This document shows, one piece after another, positions 56,640 to 64,000 of a stretch of 64,000 bases of DNA; the stretch's first letter is position 1; every line of letters starts with the position of its first letter. A program made the position numbers and the translations under genes. The stretch comes from Forficula auricularia (lineage: Eukaryota; Arthropoda; Insecta; Dermaptera; Forficulidae). The stretch is taken from the NCBI GenBank assembly GCA_024734495.1, contig JALMQS010000099.1, positions 98,249,321 through 98,313,320 of the forward strand, in the 5' to 3' direction. The notes beneath the pieces are model-generated. The model had not been told where the DNA came from and did not search any database. It worked only from the letters and a program-made list of their open reading frames with translations.

Positions 56640-58480
56640 AAATTATCTAGTGTCTAGGTTTTTTACTGTTGAGGGTGTATAGTTATATAGATGTTGGTAT
56701 ATTTATTTACAACAAGCAGAAGATACACCTTTTTTATTTATTCCTTATACACTATTTAAGTATGTCTATATATTCGAATTTTATTAGAAATTTGAAAAGT
56801 CTGTTTGATATTTATATTCAATCAAAATAGAGTATTTTGAAGTTATTTTTTTATTTTATTTATTTATTTCGGATTGAGGAAATCAATTTCTAAAGGGAAT
56901 AAGTTGAGCTAGACCCCTTAGAGATAGTCAACACTCACAACTACTATTCCCGCTAATTTTATAAGTTTCTGGATAAAATAAAAGGCCGGTTTATGGCCCT
57001 CTGTAATAATGTCCCAAATTTAATTTAATATAATTTATTTGAATATAATTATTAAATTTAATACCTAGACACGAAATTTTTTAATATTTATTAATTTTAA
57101 TAGGTTAAAATAGGTTTTTTTTTATTTAATGGGGGATCCTATTGTTCCAAGTGGGATTTCCTTAGGAAGCGATTACACTGCTAAAAGCTCCGATTTGGAG
57201 ACACTAATTACTTATAAATTTTTGGTTCGTAGCGTCAATTTTTGAGTAAAAATCAAGATGAAAATGAAGTTCTAATTAATTATTTTATTCAGTCTTTGTG
57301 ATTTTCATTATCCTTGGACTGCCATTGCATCAATTCTGCATTGAGTTCCACGACTCTGTCTTCAATAGAAATACTTCTAATTAATTAAATTTCATAATTT
57401 TAATATATTTGTATTGAACTATTAGTGAGTTGTAAAATTACTTGAATTAAGAAAAATTTCTCAAATTAAAGTTACTCAAAAATAAGACCCTGGCAGGACG
57501 ATTTGTCGACCCCAAAGCTGATCTCTGATTTTCATCGAAATCCTTAGACCTTTTTTCGAGAAACCGATTCTATATAAATAAATATACAATATATACTAGA
57601 ATTGCTAATTTAATAGTATAAGATATTGAGAAAAAAATACCATTAAATATCATATACTATCATGCCTGGTGGCAAGAAATCTAACTATAGCAAGTAGGAT
57701 CGATTTAAATCATTCGGAATTTCATATGATTAATTCCTCAGTTGAATATTTCAAAAAACATAAAAAACTTAATAAAGTCAGTATTTAACAAATTTTCACC
57801 TCCTAAAAAAAAAAATACATTGCAAATTTAGTTATCATAATTTTTTCCACTTCATGTCCACCAAGATTTTATAAAGTAAAGTAAAATAAATCCAATTTCA
57901 AATCAGCTTTCCTCTTTCATTCCTATATCATCATTCTTGATACATTATTCATTTAACTAATTTGTTTTTTTCGTTTTAATCTAATGCAACATTTTGATTT
58001 ATCATTTGTTATCTTAGATATTATATCATAGATTTTTTTTTAACAAAATCACAAAACTCCATCAATACCTTTTTAGACCAAATCGATATTAATTCATTAA
58101 TGAAATTATTTTTCAAAAGTATTTTCAATTTTTAATGGATTTATTATCATGTTTTTCTTCCCCCTTCGATGCGTGGAAAACTTCACATTTCAATTAATTG
58201 TTTGTTCTTTAAAAAATCTTCCTTCCATTGGATACAACCTTGATAATGTTATCAGATCCATTTTTTGATCCCTTTATATAACTGAGTGATAGCGACTTAA
58301 CACCTTACACATTTGAGAAAAAAAAATTGTCTTTTTGAACTTGCTTATTATTAAAAATTTCGGGGGGCTTTTGCCATCAGTAGATGATTTTTGTTTTTAA
58401 TTTATAAAAATATATTAAAATTGTGACGAGATAATTTATTAATTGTTTCTTGTATTAAATAAATTTAGTTATTAATAAAT
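56640..58480. other. AT-rich DNA, little recognised
   Basis: 56578-56625 just before it is a fragment of the AACCGACTTC repeat (GACTTCAAAAAAGGAGGAGG). 56690-56740 is a fam2 arm fragment. The rest is unremarkable. Confidence 0.4.
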
Positions 58481-58489
58481 AAAATAATC

Positions 58490-58770
58490 CCAAAACGTTT
58501 ATTGTAAATCGAAACGTTTCGAAAGAAATTCTTCCTTTATCATTGGAAATTTTGAAAATTGTTACTTTAAAAAAGAAATATAAAGCAATTATTTTCCAAC
58601 TATTTCAACTATAGAAATTCTCCCTTTATCAATGGAAATTTTGAAAAATCGTTGCATTAATAAAGCAATATTTTTCCAAATTTCCATTGATAGAGGGAGA
58701 ATCTCTCTTGAAACGTTTATATTTCTAATAATCATTTTGAAATTGTTTTATAAAAAAAGCTGTATTTATT
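58490..58770. repeat. Cluster of fam3 hammerhead arms
   Basis: Three fam3 units: minus at about 58500-58550 (CGTTTCGAAAGAAATTC), minus at 58615-58640 and plus at 58680-58720 (GATAGAGGGAGAATCTCTC then TTGAAACG). None keeps CUGAUGA. Confidence 0.55.
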
Positions 58771-59319
58771 AAAAATCGTGTCTTCTGCTGTGTGTAAGTG
58801 AAGAGAAAAAAAGTGAAGTTACAAAAACAAACTTGCTCGAATTCTACGGTCAGCTCGTTAATAATATCAAGCTGGGTGTTCAAGAAAATAATCAAATTTA
58901 ATTCAATCTAAAATGATGACATATGAGAGCGTAAAAGTACTAATTTTTACCCTAACGGAATTTCCAAACGAATTAACATAAAATTATAAAAAAATGCCAT
59001 AAATATGCAGATTTTCTTCTTTTTTTTTATGACAATTAATAAAGAATTTGGAATTTCGTGAGTCTTCAAAGTAATAAGTTATCCACGATATTCGAATCCG
59101 ATCGCACTTAGCCGCTTTTTTATCGTTAATCTTCGATAAAATAAAAATTCAGTAAATTGTAAAAAACTATAATCATTCTTAAGACTCCCCATTAAATGAT
59201 TTTATAGACCATATACCTAGTTATATATGCTTGATACATATAAAATTTATTTGTTAAAGACTACCTATCTATATTCAAATAATAATCGCATGAGAAATAA
59301 CAGATTAAATATATTTCTA

Positions 59320-59375
59320 AAATAAAAAGACTGATGATGAAAGTCAAACCTTTCGAAACTTTAGTCTAACAAAAT
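59320..59375 (+). ncRNA. Hammerhead ribozyme, fam2, core intact
   Basis: CTGATGA at 59331-59337, one extra T, helix II GAAAG/CTTTC, GAAA at 59355-59358, AC-TTTA-GT, predicted cleavage after C59366. Helix I is weakened because TC was lost after the cleavage site. A fam2 right arm follows to 59475. Confidence 0.65.
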
Positions 59376-59514
59376 TATGTATATAGATATATTTATTTCC
59401 ATCAAGCAGAGAATAACCTCATTAATTCCTCTTTATGAATCAACAGCTCTGGGAAAAACATAATCTTTACAATTATAATCAATAATAATAATCTTTACAA
59501 TACCTAGTCTCTAA

Positions 59515-59830
59515 AAGGTATAAAATAATTTTTATCTTATTTAGTTACAACTAAACGACGAAATTTTAACATGAAATTACTTTTTGAAGTCGGTGCCAAA
59601 CATATACCTTTTATGAATCGCACTCGACGGATCTTACTTAGTACGTTTGGTGGGTACGCTCGCTTATAGGTATAGTTTGTTTGGCACCGACTTCAAAAAG
59701 TAATTTCATGTTAATATTTCGTCGTTTAGTTGTAACTAAATAAGATAATAATTATTTTATACCTTTTAGTGTATTTTATTTGTTGCATTTAATTTTTTTG
59801 AAGTCGGTTTTATTTTTTTCTTAAAAAATT
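59515..59830. mobile_element. Palindromic MITE with AACCGACTTC arms, copy 2
   Basis: Same arms as 10632-11018. The 80-nt apex (from CATATACCTTTTATGAATCG) is the exact reverse complement, in order, of the apex in copy 1. The left arm is shortened. Confidence 0.8.
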
Positions 59831-60529
59831 TTTTTTCCCTCCAATATCTATCAAGCAGAAGACACAATAATTTTTAATATTTTATCTCTTCTAATTCTTT
59901 TTATTTAATTAATTTATTGAATGATTGATTCATCGATTGCAAAATGATTAATAATCCCAAGTAATTTGATATCGAATTGATTTGCCTAGAATAATTATCT
60001 CTGATAGCTCTCGTCTCTTTTATTTCAATTATCGATTCCGGGCATTTCCAATGACGGCAGTGAGACAAGTACTTGCACTTCTCCCTTGTGGAGAACCATC
60101 AAATACGCTTGAAGTTCTTGTTCAACTTGATGGACATCTCTAATTACAAGCAATTTCTACTAGAATTCTTGCTAATAGACAGAGGAATTTTCTGCCACGC
60201 CCAACCAAGCTCTTTCTCATCTCCCTTCTTATAGCAATTTTCATTATTCTCTTCTATGTCTTTTATTTTCTTTTTGACTTTTTAACCTCTTACTTATCCC
60301 TATATTGGACTTGATTCACTAAACATTTGAACGCTTTGGAATAAATCAAATGATTTGATCATCAATGAGGAGGAAAATGAGTTAATTGAAAAGTTTTTGT
60401 TTTGCCGAGAGTAGCAGAGTTGTTGATTCAAAAAGAGAAACAAAGAGGTCTTCTTGATGCAAATAAACATACACACATATATATCGAAATTATATATCTG
60501 TATATATAATATATATTATTTATTTGTTT

Positions 60530-60580
60530 GAGGCTATAGTTTCGAAGACTTGGTCTTCATCATTAGTCTTTTTTAATTAT
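60530..60580 (-). ncRNA. Hammerhead relic, fam2, with compensated helix II
   Basis: Core CTAATGA (60566-60560, G5 changed) and GCC in place of the GTC site, so inactive. Helix II is a perfect GAAGAC/GTCTTC; compared with the common GAAGGT/ACCTTC, two base pairs have changed on both sides. Confidence 0.65.
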
Positions 60581-60759
60581 AAATATTATTTTTCATGGGG
60601 TCAATACCGTATGGATATTGAAAATTTTCGATCTTTACTTAGCTGGGAGCCAGTTAAAATTAAAATCAACTTCTGGTTCACATTTATATTTAACCATATG
60701 TAGGCAGATGGACCCCGTTGGTTTTTCCTTTTTTACCCTTTCTTTTATCTAAAATTGTT

Positions 60760-61226
60760 TGTTTTGACAGAAAACATTCTAAGTAAATTGCTATTTGATA
60801 ATTCAATTTTGCTGTTCAAACAAAAGTCTGAATTTTTATCGAATGATTTCAAAATTTCTAATTATTCAATTGCGCTTATTAATTTTGGGTTTCTTTCTGT
60901 TTTTATTAATCTAATTCCTGTGCCTTCCGGAAAAGAGTGATTGTATGAATTTAAATGTTCAGCTAATGATTTCTAAAATCTCTGAAGTGTTCGCTTAATC
61001 GAATTTTCAGATTCCTTTCTGTTTTACCTACATAGATTGCGTCACAAATTTTGCATTTCAAACTATAAACTCCTTTTTCTATATTGGGCAATATGTCCTT
61101 TTTATTTGAACCTAATTCTTTCCATAGAGTAATTGGTGTTTTGAATACTGTGTTGAATCCTAATTTTTTCATTTTCTGTTTTAATTTTTCCGAAATTTGT
61201 CCATAATATGGGAGAACTATCTTAAG
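60760..61226 (-). pseudogene. PLE linker and GIY-YIG endonuclease, broken
   Basis: Minus-strand frame with LPYYGQISEKLKQKMKKLGF, then FKTPITLWKELG, then KGVYSLKCKICDAIYVGKT and IRLSEHFRDF, followed by a stop at 60963. A further match, SLAEHLNSYNHSFPEGTGI, continues in another frame. This is the conserved (V/L)PYxGxxSEK linker followed by the GIY-YIG nuclease of Penelope-like elements. The nuclease would nick target DNA for reverse transcription; stops and frameshifts disable it. The reverse transcriptase domain is missing by 5' truncation. Confidence 0.85.
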
Positions 61227-61353
61227 GCTTTCTTATTCCTCTTATTTATCCCTATATTATAATTTTTGGACTTGATTCACTAAACATTTGAACGCTTGGG
61301 AATAAATCAAATGATTTGATCATCAATGAGGAGGAAAATGAGTAATTTAAGTA

Positions 61354-61568
61354 CAGGGTGGGCCATCTATATGTGACCCATTTGTTTATGAAATAAAAAT
61401 TTAAAGAAAAACGAATCGATTTTTTCTTTGCATTAGGCATTTATTTTGGTCCAAGTAAATACATGTCAGCTACTTTTCGAATGTGATTTGGTTCAGGTAA
61501 TCGCTTTTTGCTCTGACGACATAATGGGCTCGTTTTTCGGGATTTTCAATCACTTTCTCGAGTTGACT
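61354..61568 (-). mobile_element. Mariner end fragment (tandem duplicate)
   Basis: CAGGGTGGGCCATCTATATG and the following 200 nt match the left end of 61691-62392. The frame for the C-terminal transposase end on the minus strand is present but truncated after CTCGAG. Confidence 0.7.
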
Positions 61569-61690
61569 TTTAAACCTCTTATTTATCCCTATATTTTAAT
61601 TTTTGGACTTGATTCACTAAACATTTAAACGCTTTGGAATAAATCAAATGATTTGATCATCAATGAGGAGGAAAATGAGTAATTTAAGTA

Positions 61691-62392
61691 CAGGGTGGGC
61701 CATCTATATGTGGCCCATTTGTTTATGAAATAAAAATTTAAAGAAAAACGAATCGATTTTTTCTTTGCATTAGGCATTTATTTTGGTCCAAGTAAATACA
61801 TGTCAGCTACTTTTTGAATATGATTTGGTTCAGGTGATCGCGTTTTGCTCTGACGACATAATGGGCTCGTTTTTCGGCATTTTCAATCACTTTGCTCTTG
61901 GTATAGCCGCTATTTCCCGTTCGACGTTGGTCTTAAGTTGAGCCAGAGTCCGTAGCTTGTCGATGTAGACTTTTGATTTCAAATATCCCCATTAATAAAA
62001 GTCTAGCGGTGTTAAATCAGGCGAACACGATGGCCAGTCATAATCACATTCGACACAAAATTTGCAGTATTTAACCCGACGCGATTTATCCTGTGGCTCA
62101 ATCTTGCTTGACTCTTGTATTTTAAACGGGAATAAATTAAAATCATCATGAATTATGCGCCGGAGGCTGGTTTTTGGCAACACTCGAGAAAATGATTGAA
62201 AATGGCGAAAAACGAGCCCATTATGGACGACAGAGCAAAAGGCGATCAGATGAACCAAATCATATTCGAAAAGGAGGTGACATGTATTTACTTGGACCAA
62301 AATAAATGCCTAATGCAAAGAAAGAAACGATTTGTTTTTCTTTAAATTTTTATTTCAGAAACAAATGGGTCAGATATAGATGGCCCACCCTG
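61691..62392 (-). mobile_element. Deleted, palindromic Tc1/mariner element
   Basis: Termini CAGGGTGGGCCATCTATAT (left) and its inverse (right, ATAGATGGCCCACCCTG) are flanked by TA. About 200 nt at each end are inverted copies of the same 3' end, so the element has two 3' ends. The middle keeps N-terminal and C-terminal transposase pieces. Non-autonomous. Confidence 0.8.
61818..62180 (-). pseudogene. Mariner-type transposase, internally deleted
   Basis: Minus strand. RIIHDDFNLFPFKIQ and EPQDKSRRVKYCKF (N-terminal helix-turn-helix linker) are followed directly by DWPSCSPDLTPLDFY (third catalytic Asp region) and WGYLKSKVYIDKLRTLAQLK. After a frameshift near 61890 comes VIENAEKRAHYVVRAKRDHL and a stop. 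The first and second catalytic Asp regions are deleted, so it is inactive. The SPDLTPLDF motif is diagnostic of the Tc1/mariner superfamily. Confidence 0.8.
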
Positions 62393-62559
62393 TATGTTAA
62401 ATGGAAAAAAATTAAATCAAATATTTGTAAAAGGATATAGAGATTGATAGTTTCTGACTTCTTTAGAAATGTATAATAGCTAATTCCTGTTCAGGAATAG
62501 ATTTTTGTTAATTTAATCCTTGATCATTATGATAGAGCACGCAAGCTTGCGAAGGCCAT

Positions 62560-62830
62560 CATTTACGATCCTCTCTTTAAGAATTATTCGAATGGTAATT
62601 AGAATTTAATAATAATCGTGTCCATCATATGACTTTCACTTACTATTCAAAAACAGGCAAATTTGAATGAATCGTTTGTTATGTGACTAGCTTGCAATAA
62701 CAACAAAACAAAATTATCTACATATATCGAATCGGGAAATTGAATCTATGAGAAACATCATAAAATATTTCGAATGATGGTGAAAGTAAAACCTTCTAAA
62801 TTATAGTCTCTTACAAATAAATTATTTATA
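62560..62830 (+). mobile_element. fam2 3' region with decayed hammerhead
   Basis: GTTATGTGACTAGCTTGCAA and AACAACAAAACAAAATTATC precede AATGATGGTGAAAGT...CCTTCTAAATTATAGTCTC, a fam2 hammerhead with several core changes (62778-62815). Confidence 0.55.
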
Positions 62831-62875
62831 GTTTTAAAGATGTGGGTTTTTTACAATTCAAAAAAAATAATATTA

Positions 62876-63198
62876 TAGTAGAGACGCAAAAACTCGGCAC
62901 TCGATAACCCGGCATTCCGGATAACTCGGCCGCTCCCTGGCTGGGCGAAAAACCCCCATTTTCATGTAGTAAAAGCTCTATGCTTTCATAAAATACGTAC
63001 TTTTCCTTTAATTAAGGGATTTTGGGCAGGTTATTCTTTATTGTATTCTCAAGCAAACAATACATACAAGTACAGTACTGTATTCTCTGAGAAAACACTC
63101 GTACTTATCTTCTTTTATCCCATTCTCGATAACCCGGCATTTTGACAAACTTGGCCACCATTCGTTCCAGATTAGGCCGAGTTTCCAAAACTCTACTG
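62876..63198. mobile_element. pogo/Tigger-type MITE
   Basis: Left TAGTAGAGACGC with CTCGATAACCCGGCATTCC, right inverse of CAGTAGAGTTTTGG with CTCGATAACCCGGCATTTTG, flanked by TA. CAGTAGA...TAAYCCGGCA termini are typical of pogo/Tigger elements. No transposase inside. Confidence 0.75.
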
Positions 63199-63404
63199 TA
63201 TTTGGAAAGTTCACCTCACTCTGAATAAATTTTTTCTAGGTTCTAAAAATTTCCAAAAAAATTTCCAAAATCTCAAAAGACCGATTATTATCCTTCTGAC
63301 ATATAAAAAACTAATACTTATCGTTAACATCTTAGATAATCGGACTTTTGAGATTTTGAAATTTACGAAATATTGAATAAATTATTTATATTCGGTTTAT
63401 AAAT

Positions 63405-63475
63405 GTATTTATGTTTATTTACATCAAGCAGAGGACAACCTCATTGATTTCTCTTTTTCAAAAGAGAAGAATAAA
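63405..63475. repeat. fam2 right-arm fragment
   Basis: TTTACATCAAGCAGAGGACA and CCTCATTGATTTCTCTTTT match fam2 right arms. The terminus is missing. Confidence 0.5.
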
Positions 63476-63863
63476 CACTGAAAATAAAATAAAAATTTTA
63501 AAACACTCCAAGTAAAGGAGAACTTTTAGTTATTTAATTTTAACAAAAACTTTATTAAGATATCGCATAACTTAACTATACTAGACTTTTAATGGTTTGC
63601 AATGTAGTTTTTATGAAGTTTTCTTTGAAAGTTCTTCTCATGCAACAGGGAAGATTTTTTTGCTTAGGTTTTTAAAATAAAATTAGAAAAATGAAAAGTT
63701 TGCAGTGAATGTACCGAATTTTTTCATTTTTTTTGATCCAATTCTCGTTACGTGCTTTCTAATATATACAACATACATATCTACAAATTTTGATATGAGT
63801 CTTTGTTTTATTTATTCAAAACATATTTCGATATACTATTTAAGAAGTGAATATACCTATATA

Positions 63864-64000
63864 CAGTAGAGTCTCACTAATCCGGCATTTCAATAGACCG
63901 GCACGCCCAATAATCCGGTACCCTCCACCCGCAATTTGATATCCGTTTGTTACCCATATCGGGTGAAATTTATTTTATTTTATTTTATTTATTATGAATT
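63864..64000. mobile_element. pogo/Tigger-type element, runs off the window
   Basis: CAGTAGAGTCTCACTAATCC and GGCATTTCAATAGACCGGCA follow a TA. The terminus resembles the MITE at 62876 but the interior differs. It may be a longer, possibly coding element continuing past the end. Confidence 0.65.

Larger units (their letters stand above)
60385..61228 (-). mobile_element. 5'-truncated Penelope-like element with hammerhead
   Basis: Reading the minus strand: the linker and GIY-YIG endonuclease (61226 to about 60760), a short 3' region, the fam2 hammerhead (60560 region), a TA-rich stretch, GCATCAAGAAGACCTCTTTG, and the terminus CTCTGCTACTCTCGGCAAAA at about 60405. It ties fam2 hammerheads and the GCCGAGAGTAGCAGA terminus to PLEs. 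Confidence 0.8.
60295..61680. repeat. About 95-nt host segment present three times
   Basis: A segment with GGACTTGATTCACTAAACAT, GAATAAATCAAATGATTTG and ATCATCAATGAGGAGGAAAA lies at about 60300-60382, 61255-61343 and 61600-61680. The first two flank the PLE remnant; the second and third each lead into a mariner end. The last two are part of a 337-nt tandem duplication (about 61229-61565 and 61566-61902). Confidence 0.8.

Noticed and set aside
60755..60940. Plus-strand 61-codon frame
   Set aside because: Antisense to the PLE endonuclease remnant.
1..64000. CRISPR arrays, bacterial operons, rRNA genes
   Set aside because: No regularly spaced direct repeats with unique spacers, no dense coding and no rRNA signature. 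Repeats here are eukaryotic mobile elements.

Overview
The window is AT-rich, repeat-dominated eukaryotic DNA with almost no long open reading frames. Coding signal appears only as short exon-like islands with GT/AG splice signals. Penelope-like elements (PLEs), Tc1/mariner and pogo/Tigger-type elements, non-LTR retrotransposon 3' ends with poly-A tails, and a tRNA-derived SINE with a (GAA)n tail point to an arthropod, most likely an insect. The species cannot be fixed from this sequence alone.

Host-gene signal is sparse. (1) On the minus strand, a roughly 1.9-kb block is tandemly triplicated (2484-8319). Each copy carries a 67-68 nt GC-rich exon-like segment with an acceptor and a strong GTAAG donor. 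A fourth related exon lies at 9648-9776. This looks like a duplicated, possibly mutually exclusive, exon array. (2) A GC- and CpG-rich promoter-like island with a TATA-like box at 19640-19760 precedes a probable non-coding first exon ending at a donor at 19860/19861 (+). (3) A second GC-rich promoter-like island (52905-53110) precedes a start codon at 53264 that opens a short exon encoding a protein with a canonical N-myristoylation start (MGLCNS) and a Lys/Glu-rich tail, ending at a donor at 53373/53374 (+).

The most striking content is a large population of hammerhead ribozyme (HHR) motifs on both strands. They fall into several unrelated-looking sequence families (fam1, fam2, fam3 and several singletons) that share the CUGANGA / helix II / GAAA core and a very short helix III. 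At least six are structurally complete by eye: 4027-4076 (+), 27054-27098 (-), 28433-28476 (+), 36848-36899 (-), 47017-47067 (+) and 48063-48127 (+). Many more are mutated relics. Several have a self-complementary helix III (ACGU, AUAU), as in the diminished-helix-III hammerheads known from PLEs that cleave as dimers. One PLE remnant on the minus strand (60385-61228) still has its GIY-YIG endonuclease followed by a fam2 hammerhead and the fam2 terminus, which ties the motifs to PLEs in this window. Most of the others sit at or near the apex of long inverted repeats, giving a recurring foldback-with-ribozyme architecture.

Layout: 0-2.4 kb fam1 foldback, LINE fragment and fam2 arm; 2.5-8.3 kb triplicated block with a clean fam1 insertion; 9.6-14.4 kb exon, palindromic MITE and nested fam3 foldback; 15.5-18.8 kb fam2/fam3, SINE and a TIR element; 19.6-20.2 kb promoter; 21-29.7 kb foldbacks with hammerheads and a PLE endonuclease; 30-36 kb mostly featureless AT-rich DNA; 36.4-41.2 kb nested palindromes, GC-rich unknown ORFs, a minisatellite and a LINE; 44-48.6 kb MITE and hammerhead foldbacks; 50.3-52.8 kb fam1 array interleaved with duplicated host flank; 52.9-53.4 kb gene start; 54-59.8 kb foldbacks; 60.3-62.4 kb PLE and a palindromic, deleted mariner with duplicated flanks; 62.9 kb to the end pogo-type elements. 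All functional statements are inferences from sequence. No search, folding program or RNA data was available.
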